A stretch of DNA of 64,000 bases. Origin: Pedobacter sp. Lineage in GTDB: Bacteria > Bacteroidota > Bacteroidia > Sphingobacteriales > Sphingobacteriaceae. A program made the translations under genes and the position numbers. The notes below the pieces were generated by a model. The model made no database searches. It saw nothing but the letters and a program-made list of their open reading frames with translations, and was not told the origin of the DNA. The stretch is from positions 1 through 64,000 of the forward strand of contig JAVHXV010000005.1 of assembly GCA_031119475.1 (NCBI GenBank). Direction: 5' to 3'. Positions 51,116 through 59,327 of the stretch are shown piece after piece (position 1 is the stretch's first letter; the number at the start of each line of letters is the position of its first letter).

Positions 51116-52273
51116 ATGAGAAGAAAACTAAGAATGGGCATGATCGGTGGCGGAAAAGATGCCTTTATTGGTGCCGTCCACCGCTTGGCCTCCAATATGG
51201 ATGGTTTGATCGAGTTATCCTGTGGAGCCCTCAGCATCCATCCAGATGTAGCCAAAGAATCGGGAAAGCTGCTTTTTTTACCAGAAGACAGGACCTATAC
51301 CGACTACAAAGAGATGCTGGAAAATGAAAGCAAAATGCCGGCCGACAAAAGGATAGACTTTGTGACGATTGTTACCCCTAACTTTGCACATTTCGGACCA
51401 GCCATGATGGCACTCGATAAAGGCTTTAATGTAGTAGTCGAAAAACCGATTACGTTAAGCTTGGAGGAAGCCAAACAGCTCCAGCAAAAAGTAACCGAAA
51501 CTGGCCTTACACTTTGTCTTACGCACACTTATTCTGGCTATCCCATGGTAAAGGAAGCCAGGCAATTGGTTAAGGACGGAGCTTTTGGAAGCATCAGAAA
51601 GATCATTGTCGAATATCCGCAGGGCTGGCTGAGCAAATTATCGGAACGTGAAGGCAACGCACAGGCCGCATGGCGTACCGATCCTTCTAAAACAGGCAAG
51701 AGTGGCAGTATGGGCGATATTGGCACTCATGCCGCACATTTGGCAGAATATATTTCCGGCCTAAAAATCACCCAGGTGTGTGCCGACCTTAATATTGTGG
51801 TACCTGGACGTGCCATTGATGATGATGGTAATGTGCTCCTGAAATTTGACAATGGTTCAAATGGCGTACTCATTGCGACACAGATTGCCGCTGGTGAAGA
51901 AAATGCCTTAAAAATTAAGGTTTACGGTGAAAAAGGAGGGCTTGAATGGCACCAGATGGAACCCAATACCTTATGGGTCAAATGGCTCGAACAGCCTATG
52001 CAGGTCTACAGGGCAGGAAGCGGCTATCTTTCTGAAGTGGCCAAGCACAACACCCGTGTGCCTGGGGGCCATCCAGAAGGCTACCTTGAGGCCTTCGCCA
52101 ATATTTACCGCAATTTCGCGTTAACCCTTTCGGCCAAACTGGAAGGAGAAAAGCCCACTGAGCACATGCTCGATTTTCCATCTGTTGAAGATGGAATTCG
52201 TGGAATGGCATTTATAGAGAACGTGGTGGCCTCAAGCCAATCAGACCAGAAATGGTACGATTATCAAATCTAA
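51116..52273 (+). CDS. Gfo/Idh/MocA oxidoreductase, cytoplasmic
   Basis: A 385-residue NAD(P)-dependent sugar oxidoreductase. It has the nucleotide loop RMGMIGGGKDAFIGAVHRLA, VVVEKPITLSLEEAKQL with the EKP motif of the family, and the substrate-side GDIGTHAAHLAEYI with a catalytic His. No signal peptide. ATG 51116 is used; ATGs further upstream at 51068 and 51077 precede a non-conserved stretch. The next gene, an epimerase-like TIM barrel, begins 4 bases after its stop. Confidence 0.9.
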   Translation: MRRKLRMGMIGGGKDAFIGAVHRLASNMDGLIELSCGALSIHPDVAKESGKLLFLPEDRTYTDYKEMLENESKMPADKRIDFVTIVTPNFAHFGPAMMALDKGFNVVVEKPITLSLEEAKQLQQKVTETGLTLCLTHTYSGYPMVKEARQLVKDGAFGSIRKIIVEYPQGWLSKLSEREGNAQAAWRTDPSKTGKSGSMGDIGTHAAHLAEYISGLKITQVCADLNIVVPGRAIDDDGNVLLKFDNGSNGVLIATQIAAGEENALKIKVYGEKGGLEWHQMEPNTLWVKWLEQPMQVYRAGSGYLSEVAKHNTRVPGGHPEGYLEAFANIYRNFALTLSAKLEGEKPTEHMLDFPSVEDGIRGMAFIENVVASSQSDQKWYDYQI

Positions 52274-52277
52274 CCAG

Positions 52278-53330
52278 ATGACAACAATAAAAGGACCTGC
52301 CGTATTTTTAGCCCAATTTATTGGAGACACCGCCCCATTCAATTCGCTTGATGGCATTTGCCAATGGGCCGCGCAACTTGGCTTTAAGGGCATTCAGCTG
52401 CCCACCCTCGATAAACGCTTCATCGACCTGAAATTGGCCGCAGAAAGTAAGGACTATGCAGATGAGCTGGCCGGAAAAGTGGCTGCCCAGGGACTGGTAA
52501 TTACCGAACTTTCTACGCACCTGCAAGGGCAATTGGTAGCCGTACACCCCGCTTACGACTCATTATTCGATGCCTTTGCCGCCCCTGAAGTGAAGAACAA
52601 TCCAAAGGCTAGGACCGAATGGGCCATTCAACAGCTCAAATATGCTGCACAGGCCTCACAAAACCTTGGACTGAATGCCCATGCCACTTTTAGCGGATCG
52701 CTGTTGTGGCACACTTTCCATCCTTGGCCACAGCGGCCTGAAGGATTGGTCGACGATGGCTTTAAGGAGCTCGCCAAGCGTTGGCTTCCGATCTTGAACG
52801 AGTTTGATCGTTGCGGGGTCGATGTCTGCTATGAAATCCATCCTGGAGAAGATCTTTTTGATGGGGAAACCTATGAGCTATTTTTGGAAAAGGTAGATCA
52901 CCATCCACGCGCCTGCCTGCTGTACGACCCGTCGCACTTTGTGCTGCAACAGTTGGACTATATCCAATATATCGACTTCTATCATGAACGGATCAAGGCA
53001 TTTCATGTAAAGGATGCCGAATTCAATGCAACAGGCAAACAGGGCACCTTTGGCGGCTATCAAAGCTGGGCCAATCGTGCGGGCAGATACCGCTCTCCGG
53101 GAGATGGACAGGTAGATTTTAAACGGATTTTCAGTAAACTTGCCCAATATGATTATAAGGGTTGGGCTGTGATGGAATGGGAATGCTGCATCAAGGATTC
53201 TGAGACCGGTGCACGCGAAGGTGCTGAGTTTATCCGTAAGCACATCATCCCTGTAACCAACAAAGCATTTGATGATTTTGCTGCCGCAGGTGGTGATCCA
53301 GATTTTAACAAGACTATTTTAGGGATATAA
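52278..53330 (+). CDS. Sugar phosphate isomerase/epimerase, cytoplasmic
   Basis: A 350-residue xylose-isomerase-like TIM barrel. Metal ligands are expected in CYEIHPGEDLFDG (Glu), LLYDPSHFVLQQ (Asp, His), KAFHVKDAEFN (His, Asp) and VMEWECC (Glu). It probably interconverts keto and aldo forms of the sugar handled by its neighbour, with which it is nearly contiguous. The exact substrate is unknown. No signal peptide. Confidence 0.88.
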   Translation: MTTIKGPAVFLAQFIGDTAPFNSLDGICQWAAQLGFKGIQLPTLDKRFIDLKLAAESKDYADELAGKVAAQGLVITELSTHLQGQLVAVHPAYDSLFDAFAAPEVKNNPKARTEWAIQQLKYAAQASQNLGLNAHATFSGSLLWHTFHPWPQRPEGLVDDGFKELAKRWLPILNEFDRCGVDVCYEIHPGEDLFDGETYELFLEKVDHHPRACLLYDPSHFVLQQLDYIQYIDFYHERIKAFHVKDAEFNATGKQGTFGGYQSWANRAGRYRSPGDGQVDFKRIFSKLAQYDYKGWAVMEWECCIKDSETGAREGAEFIRKHIIPVTNKAFDDFAAAGGDPDFNKTILGI

Positions 53331-53346
53331 CAACAATTGATACATA

Positions 53347-53733
53347 ATGAAAAAAACACTATTAATCTTAAGCGTACTTGCCTCATTTCTAGCCGCATGT
53401 GGTGGATCGACAAGTGAAAATGAAACCGAAGATGCGAGCGCCACAACTACTGCCTCTGCCCCATCAAAACCTGCCATGGACGCAGGAGAACTGTTGATCG
53501 TAAAATCTGACTGCATAGGCTGCCATCAGAAAGAAAATAAAATGGTAGGCCCTGCCTACTTGGACGTTGCGGCTAAATATCCTGCAACAGACGAAAATAT
53601 TGCCATGCTTGCCAGCAAGATCATGAAAGGTGGAAAAGGTGTGTGGGGAACAGTTCCCATGACGCCACATCCAAAAATTACCGAAGATGAAGCAAAATCG
53701 ATGGTGAAATACATTTTATCCCTCAAAAAATAA
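53347..53733 (+). CDS. Lipoprotein cytochrome c, single haem
   Basis: A 128-residue class I cytochrome c with a lipobox (ASFLAACGG) and a Ser/Thr/Ala-rich linker. The haem site is CIGCH at about 57-61, and the Met ligand is probably in VPMTPHP. It is anchored in the envelope and should take electrons from the GMC dehydrogenase, as LacB does in glucoside 3-dehydrogenase. It begins 16 bases after the gene before it. Confidence 0.9.
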   Translation: MKKTLLILSVLASFLAACGGSTSENETEDASATTTASAPSKPAMDAGELLIVKSDCIGCHQKENKMVGPAYLDVAAKYPATDENIAMLASKIMKGGKGVWGTVPMTPHPKITEDEAKSMVKYILSLKK

Positions 53734-53757
53734 CTATTAACTATAAAAAATTTAGCA

Positions 53758-55215
53758 ATGGATAATATAAAAAAAGACATTGACGCCCAGGGAAGAAGAA
53801 ATTTTTTGAAGACCAGTGCGATCGCATCGGCTGCGTTCATGATCGTACCGCGCCATGTATTGGGCGGCAAGGGTTTCTTGGCACCTAGCGATCGTTTGAT
53901 CATTGCCGGTGTTGGCGCCGGCGGTAAAGGCAAGAGTGATATAGCCAATTTTGCAAAAAGCGGAAAGGCCGATATTGCCTACCTTTGTGATGTAGATACC
54001 CGCAGGGCAGCAGATTCTGTGAAAGCTTTTCCAAAAGCAAAATTCTATAAAGATTGGCGTGAATTGTTCGAAAAAGAACACAAAAACTTCGATGCGGTAT
54101 CTGTATCGACGCCAGACCATAACCATGCCATCATTGCATTGGGCGCGATGCAGCTGGGCAAGCATGTGTATGTCCAAAAACCTTTAACACACGATATCTA
54201 TGAGGCCCGTACCCTAACGGACGCAGCCAAAAAATATAAGGTGGTGACCCAAATGGGAAACCAAGGTGCTTCTAACGATGGTCCACGCCAAATGAAGGAA
54301 TGGTATGATGCCGGACTGATCGGCGATGTGCATACCATCTATGCATGGACAGACAGACCGGTTTGGCCACAGGGTATTCCATGGTCGGCCAATAAAGCCG
54401 ATATCCCTAAAGAATTGGATTGGGACCTTTGGCTGGGAACTGCGCCCTACAAGGATTATGTAGAAAAACTGGTGCCTTTCAACTGGCGCGGCTGGTGGGA
54501 TTATGGTACCGGTGCTTTGGGCGATATGGGCTGTCACCTATTGGAAACACCATTTAGTGTGCTCAACCTTAAATATGCTACAGAAGTTGAGGCCAGCGTT
54601 GGATCTGTATATGTGGATGAGTTTAAACGTGGATATTTCCCAGATAGCTGCCCACCATCAAGCCACGTCACCTTAAAATTCCCTAAGACCAATAAAACCA
54701 AGGGCGATGTTACCGTACATTGGATGGACGGTGGTATCCAACCTGAAAGGCCACAGGAACTTGGCGCAAATGAGATCTTTGGCGATGGTGGAAATGGAAC
54801 TTTGTTTATCGGTACCAAAGGCAAGATGACATCTGAAACTTATGGCAGGAACCCTAAGCTGTTGCCATTGAGCCGGATGGAAAACCTGAAGGTCAAACAA
54901 AAATTTGCGCGTGTAAAAGACCAGGAAAATGGCCACTACGCACAGTGGGTAGAAGGTGCGATTGCTGGTGTAGGCAAAACCGAGATGAGTTCTCCGTTTG
55001 AAATTGCCGGTCCGCTGACCGAAGCCCTATTAATGGCAAATCTCGCCATCAGGGGTGCCGATATCCAACGTAAAAACGATCAAGGTAAGATTACCTACCC
55101 AGGACGGTACAAAAAATACCTATGGGACAATGATAGCATGAAAGTGACCAATTTCGATGACGTCAACCAATACGTAAAAAGAGATTACCGCAAAGGCTGG
55201 TCATTGGGCATATAA
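53758..55215 (+). CDS. Gfo/Idh/MocA oxidoreductase, Tat-exported
   Basis: A 485-residue member of the family with a twin-arginine signal (GRRNFLKTSAIASAAFMIV). A nucleotide loop follows (LIIAGVGAGGKGKSDIANFA), then the modified EKP-region HVYVQKPLTHDIYEA, with Gln for Glu, and GALGDMGCHLLETPF. Export by Tat implies it folds with bound cofactor first. Bacteroidota homologues of this long type include periplasmic glycoside 3-oxidoreductases, which fits the DUF1080 gene next to it. Confidence 0.88.
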   Translation: MDNIKKDIDAQGRRNFLKTSAIASAAFMIVPRHVLGGKGFLAPSDRLIIAGVGAGGKGKSDIANFAKSGKADIAYLCDVDTRRAADSVKAFPKAKFYKDWRELFEKEHKNFDAVSVSTPDHNHAIIALGAMQLGKHVYVQKPLTHDIYEARTLTDAAKKYKVVTQMGNQGASNDGPRQMKEWYDAGLIGDVHTIYAWTDRPVWPQGIPWSANKADIPKELDWDLWLGTAPYKDYVEKLVPFNWRGWWDYGTGALGDMGCHLLETPFSVLNLKYATEVEASVGSVYVDEFKRGYFPDSCPPSSHVTLKFPKTNKTKGDVTVHWMDGGIQPERPQELGANEIFGDGGNGTLFIGTKGKMTSETYGRNPKLLPLSRMENLKVKQKFARVKDQENGHYAQWVEGAIAGVGKTEMSSPFEIAGPLTEALLMANLAIRGADIQRKNDQGKITYPGRYKKYLWDNDSMKVTNFDDVNQYVKRDYRKGWSLGI

Positions 55216-55232
55216 ATATTAAATCTAAAAAA

Positions 55233-55925
55233 ATGAAAAAATACATCTTCGCAATGATGGCAATCGTTGCAATGGGCTGCAGTGCAACGGCACAAACAGC
55301 AAAGAAAAAAGGTTTTGTAAAGCTTTTTGACGGAAAAACAACCACAGGTTGGCACACCTATCTTAAAACCGGCGTTGGCTCTGCATGGGATGTGGAGAAT
55401 GGCGCATTGCACATGAGCCCGACCAAAAAGGGCAAAGATGGCGGAGGCGATCTGGTTACGGACAAGGAATATTCAAATTTCCACCTCAAATATGAATGGA
55501 AAGTTGCTCCTGGAGCAAATAGTGGATTGATTTTCTATGTCCACGAAGATGCAAAATATAAACAGACCTATCTAACAGGCCCAGAGATGCAGGTCATTGA
55601 TAATGATGGCCATAAGGATGGTAAGATTACGAAGCATAGGGCTGGAGATCTGTATGACATGCTGAAGAGCAGTTCAGAGCCTGTTAAACCCGTGGGCGAA
55701 TGGAATAAGGCTGAAATTATCAGCGACAATGGCAAGTTGACCTTTTTCCTGAATGGCGTAAAAATCGTAGAGACCACCATGTGGGACGACAATTGGAAAG
55801 CGCTGATCGCTGGCAGTAAATTTAAAACATGGGAAGGCTTTGGCACCTATAAATCAGGTAAGATTGCCCTACAGGACCATGGAGATGAAGTGTGGTACAG
55901 GAACATTTCGATTAAAGAACTTTAA
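55233..55925 (+). CDS. DUF1080 3-keto-glycoside hydrolase-like protein
   Basis: A 230-residue exported protein: signal peptide (IFAMMAIVAMGCSATAQ; its Cys makes lipidation possible), then one DUF1080 lectin-like domain (FVKLFDGKTTTGWHTYLK, YEWKVAPGANSGLIFYVHED, TGPEMQVIDNDGH, GEWNKAEIISDNGKLTFFLN). DUF1080 proteins have been shown to act on 3-keto-disaccharides. That would release the sugar after oxidation by the cluster dehydrogenases. Confidence 0.9.
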   Translation: MKKYIFAMMAIVAMGCSATAQTAKKKGFVKLFDGKTTTGWHTYLKTGVGSAWDVENGALHMSPTKKGKDGGGDLVTDKEYSNFHLKYEWKVAPGANSGLIFYVHEDAKYKQTYLTGPEMQVIDNDGHKDGKITKHRAGDLYDMLKSSSEPVKPVGEWNKAEIISDNGKLTFFLNGVKIVETTMWDDNWKALIAGSKFKTWEGFGTYKSGKIALQDHGDEVWYRNISIKEL

Positions 55926-55935
55926 TAAGTTGAAG

Positions 55936-55989
55936 GTTAAAAGTTTAAAGTTCAAGGCTTGGTATTGCTTTGAACTTTAAACTTTTAAC
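55936..55989 (+). terminator. Perfect 20-bp hairpin after the DUF1080 gene
   Basis: GTTAAAAGTTTAAAGTTCAA (55936-55955) is the exact reverse complement of 55970-55989, with a 14-base loop. It is the cleanest word-repeat hairpin in the window. It lacks GC and lies inside the cluster, so it may lower downstream expression or mark an mRNA processing point rather than stop transcription fully. Confidence 0.6.
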
Positions 55990-56024
55990 TTTATACTTTT
56001 ACTTGACCTAAACCAAATATAACC

Positions 56025-57257
56025 ATGAACTCAACTATCCGAATTAAACTTTCGCTCATGATGTTCCTAGAATTCTTTATCTGGGGCGCATGGTTTGTAA
56101 CATTGGGCACCTTCTTGGCCACCAACCTTCAGGCATCCGGTCCAGAAACAGGATCTGTTTTTTCGACCCAATCTTGGGGAGCCATCATTGCCCCATTTAT
56201 TATCGGATTGATTGCCGATAGGTATTTCAACGCAGAAAAAATATTGGGGATACTGCATATCGTTGGCGCTGCATTGATGTATCAAATGTATACGGCCAAT
56301 GATATTTCCGTATTTTATCCTTATGTACTTGGCTACATGATCTTGTATATGCCAACTTTGGCGCTGGTCAATTCGGTTTCCTTTAACCAGATGAACGACC
56401 CAGAAAAGGAATTTTCGAGCATCAGGATCTGGGGAACTTTGGGATGGATTGCCGCAGGATTATTGATCAGTTATGCCTTCCACTGGGACTCTCCAGAAAA
56501 TACCAAAGCATTTATGCTCAAAAATACGTTCCTTATGGCTGGCGCAGCTTCACTTTTCTTAGGACTATTTAGCTTCTTTTTACCTAAAACCCCACCAAAA
56601 GGTTTGGGAGAAAAAGTTACGGTTTCGGAGATTTTGGGGTTAGATGCACTAAAATTATTGAAGGATAAAAACTTCCTGATCTTTTTTATCTCCTCTATTC
56701 TGATCTGTATCCCATTGGCCTTCTACTATCAGAATGCCAATCTATTCCTTTCAAAAATAGGAATGGACAATCCGACAGGAAAAATGACCATCGGCCAGGT
56801 CTCTGAAGTTTTGTTTTTGCTGGCATTGCCTATCTTTTTCAAAAAATTCGGCTTCAAAAAAACAATTCTGGTAGGCATGCTTACATGGGCCGTCCGCTAT
56901 TTGTTGTTTGCCTATGGCAATGCTGGCGAATTAAGCTTTATGTTATTGATCGGTATCGCACTGCATGGAATCTGCTACGACTTTTTCTTTGTTTCAGGCC
57001 AAATCTATACCAATTCTAAAGCTGGCGAAAAAGTTAAGAGCGCGGCACAAGGGCTGATTACCTTGGCCACTTATGGCATTGGGATGCTCATTGGATTTAT
57101 GGTGGCCGGCCAGATTACAGAAATGTATAAGGTAAATGGCGCCGAAGACTGGAAAATGATCTGGATCATTCCGGCTGGCATCGCTTTTGTCGTATTCCTG
57201 ATCTTCGCCCTATTCTTTAACGATAAAACCAAGCCAGAAGCCGAAGCTTCAATCTAA
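56025..57257 (+). CDS. MFS nucleoside/sugar permease (NHS family)
   Basis: A 410-residue permease with 12 predicted helices. It opens IKLSLMMFLEFFIWGAWFVT, with PFIIGLIADRYFNAEKIL as the MFS loop, the pattern of the nucleoside:H+ symporter (NupG-like) family. In Bacteroidota sugar clusters these carriers often sit with Gfo/Idh/MocA and epimerase genes and probably import the modified sugar. It starts 100 bases after the DUF1080 gene, beyond the hairpin, and 5 bases before the last cluster gene. Confidence 0.92.
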   Translation: MNSTIRIKLSLMMFLEFFIWGAWFVTLGTFLATNLQASGPETGSVFSTQSWGAIIAPFIIGLIADRYFNAEKILGILHIVGAALMYQMYTANDISVFYPYVLGYMILYMPTLALVNSVSFNQMNDPEKEFSSIRIWGTLGWIAAGLLISYAFHWDSPENTKAFMLKNTFLMAGAASLFLGLFSFFLPKTPPKGLGEKVTVSEILGLDALKLLKDKNFLIFFISSILICIPLAFYYQNANLFLSKIGMDNPTGKMTIGQVSEVLFLLALPIFFKKFGFKKTILVGMLTWAVRYLLFAYGNAGELSFMLLIGIALHGICYDFFFVSGQIYTNSKAGEKVKSAAQGLITLATYGIGMLIGFMVAGQITEMYKVNGAEDWKMIWIIPAGIAFVVFLIFALFFNDKTKPEAEASI

Positions 57258-57262
57258 TCATC

Positions 57263-58132
57263 ATGAACTCAAGGAGAACTTTCATCAAACAATCTGGCCT
57301 GCTTGCTGCAAGTATGGCCGTTATGCCATCATTAGCCTTTTCCAAAGCCAATAAAGCTATCGGCCTACAGTTGTACAGTCTTCGGGATGTCATCCATAAT
57401 GACATTAGGGCTATCATTGAAAAGGTAGCTGCCATTGGCTACAAGGAAGTCGAGACCTATGGCTACAGCTCAAAAGATGGGTTCTGGGGACTTGATGCAA
57501 AGGCTTTTGGTGCGCTGCTCAAACAAAATGGACTCCGCGCGCCGAGTGGCCATTACGAGATGAACGGTTTCTTTAAAGGCAATAACGACGATTTTAAAAG
57601 TTACATCGAAGCAGCCAACATTATTGGCAGTGAGTATGTGATCGTTCCCTGGCTTGATGCCCCGCTGAGGAAAACAACGGATGATTACAAAAAGATTATC
57701 GACAAGCTCAATATTGGTGGGCAAATGTGCAAAGATGCTGGCCTAAAATTTGCCTACCATAACCACGACTTCGAATTCAAGAAGTTTGGTGACACCACAG
57801 GCTACGAAATGATGCTGAAAGGCACGGATAAGAAATTGGTAGATTTCGAATTGGACCTCTACTGGGCAGTAAGGTCTAAAGTTGATCCGATCAGCCTATT
57901 TAAGGCACACCCCGGACGTTTCAAGTTTTGGCACATCAAAGACATGGACAAAACCAAAAAAGAACTGAATACGGAAGTGGGGCAAGGAGCTGTAGATTTC
58001 AAATCGATTTTTGCACAGCAGAAGCTGGCCGGCGTAAAACACTTCTATGTGGAACATGAGACCAATTACAAGCCAGACGAACTGGGTTCGATCAAGACCA
58101 GTTTTGCTTACGTTAAGAACGAATTGCTCTAA
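57263..58132 (+). CDS. Sugar phosphate isomerase/epimerase, Tat-exported
   Basis: A 289-residue TIM-barrel epimerase-like protein with a twin-arginine signal (MNSRRTFIKQSGLLAASMAV). Metal ligands are expected in FAYHNHDFEF (His, Glu), VDFELDLYWAV (Glu, Asp), FKFWHIKDMD (His) and YVEHETN (Glu). It is the periplasmic counterpart of the cytoplasmic epimerase at 52278 and may process the keto-sugar before import. It is the last gene of the cluster; the next gene is convergent. Confidence 0.9.
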   Translation: MNSRRTFIKQSGLLAASMAVMPSLAFSKANKAIGLQLYSLRDVIHNDIRAIIEKVAAIGYKEVETYGYSSKDGFWGLDAKAFGALLKQNGLRAPSGHYEMNGFFKGNNDDFKSYIEAANIIGSEYVIVPWLDAPLRKTTDDYKKIIDKLNIGGQMCKDAGLKFAYHNHDFEFKKFGDTTGYEMMLKGTDKKLVDFELDLYWAVRSKVDPISLFKAHPGRFKFWHIKDMDKTKKELNTEVGQGAVDFKSIFAQQKLAGVKHFYVEHETNYKPDELGSIKTSFAYVKNELL

Positions 58133-58876
58133 TTAATGGCCGATTTTGGCCACCAAAAGGCCTGCCCACTCCTTTAGCATAAATTTCCAATCGATAAAGG
58201 CACCCGGATAGGGTATTACATAATCCGTCAGATTATAATGGGTCTTCCCAATATAATTTGACGGATAAAAAGTAACTTTTTCTTTAAAATATTTATCAAA
58301 ATGGACCCTTGCACGTGGAATGTGCCATGCGCTGGTTACCACTACAACCTTGGCATTTGGTATTGATGCACTGATCTTTTTATAGCTCAATTCGGCATTT
58401 TCGGCCGTGTTTCTGCTCTGATTTTCCACCATAATTGCAGAATCGGGCACGCCCATTATTTTGAGCTGCCTTGCCGCGACATCTGCCTCTTTGATCCTAT
58501 CCCGGCCTTCCGAATTGCCTCCGCTGATCAATATACGGTCAATTTTCTTTTCACGATAGAGGAACAATGCCTGGAAAAAGCGATCACCAGAAGTGTTGAA
58601 CACAATTTGCTTTTTAATTGGATCATAGCTTGAAAAACCGCCCAGAACGATACCAACATCATAATGTTGGTCAACAGGGTATCCTTCTTCGTAAGCATTG
58701 TAGACCTTGCCGATAATGAATCGGTTTGAAAAAAACCAAAGACAGGCTATTGCAATGCACATCAGCCATTTCCCAAGCCTGCGTTTCCTACAAAAAAAGG
58801 CAGCTACAATCAATAACACCACCCAAACTATAGGCTGGAGGAGGTACAGGAGCAGGCCAGTATTGATGTAGCACAC
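58133..58876 (-). CDS. YdcF-family (DUF218) membrane protein
   Basis: A 247-residue protein with two N-terminal transmembrane helices (PIVWVVLLIVAAFFC, LMCIAIACLWFFSN), then the DUF218 domain (VGIVLGGFSSYD, RILISGGNSEG, ENQSRNTAENAELSY, VVTSAWHIPRARVHF). ElyC/SanA relatives act in envelope biogenesis. The start is a GTG at 58876; an ATG in another frame stops at once, so GTG is the only good choice. It ends one base after the stop of the convergent cluster gene. Confidence 0.86.
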   Translation of the reverse strand: MCYINTGLLLYLLQPIVWVVLLIVAAFFCRKRRLGKWLMCIAIACLWFFSNRFIIGKVYNAYEEGYPVDQHYDVGIVLGGFSSYDPIKKQIVFNTSGDRFFQALFLYREKKIDRILISGGNSEGRDRIKEADVAARQLKIMGVPDSAIMVENQSRNTAENAELSYKKISASIPNAKVVVVTSAWHIPRARVHFDKYFKEKVTFYPSNYIGKTHYNLTDYVIPYPGAFIDWKFMLKEWAGLLVAKIGH

Positions 58877-58893
58877 CCGATCAGACCATTAAA

Positions 58894-59253
58894 TTAGCTT
58901 AACGGCTGTTCTGTATGTTGGCCATGGGCATCATGGATGATGTCCTTAATAGCTGATTTAGGTCTTTTTGTTACCTTGTGCGTAAAATGCGGCACTTCTG
59001 CGGCGATTGGCTCTTCCAGTTCCTGTTGCCCGATCACCCGATCCCTCAACCTACCATAACCATCTTTAATCCCATTTCCCAATCCCCGTGCCTGGTCGGC
59101 AATGCCCTTACGTACATTGGCACCGCTATCTGGCGCAAATAAAATGCTAAGCACGGCTCCTGCTGCTAATCCGGCAACAAGTGCAATGGCTACCTGGCCA
59201 TTATTATTCGATCTGTTATCGAAAATTTTCGATAGTAATTTAGTGTATTTCAT
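58894..59253 (-). CDS. YtxH domain protein
   Basis: A 119-residue protein with one transmembrane segment (VAIALVAGLAAGAVLSILFA) followed by APDSGANVRKGIADQARG, the YtxH pattern, and a polar tail. It is a common small stress-related membrane protein with no known reaction. ATG 59253 puts KYTKLLSKIF at the start; a longer frame to 59283 is rejected. It is 17 bases before the YdcF gene. Confidence 0.88.
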   Translation of the reverse strand: MKYTKLLSKIFDNRSNNNGQVAIALVAGLAAGAVLSILFAPDSGANVRKGIADQARGLGNGIKDGYGRLRDRVIGQQELEEPIAAEVPHFTHKVTKRPKSAIKDIIHDAHGQHTEQPLS

Positions 59254-59327
59254 AATCGCAATCTTTTGAAAAACAACAATCATTAATTTAAGATTGTTTA
59301 AAAATAATACACATTGAGTTCATGCTA

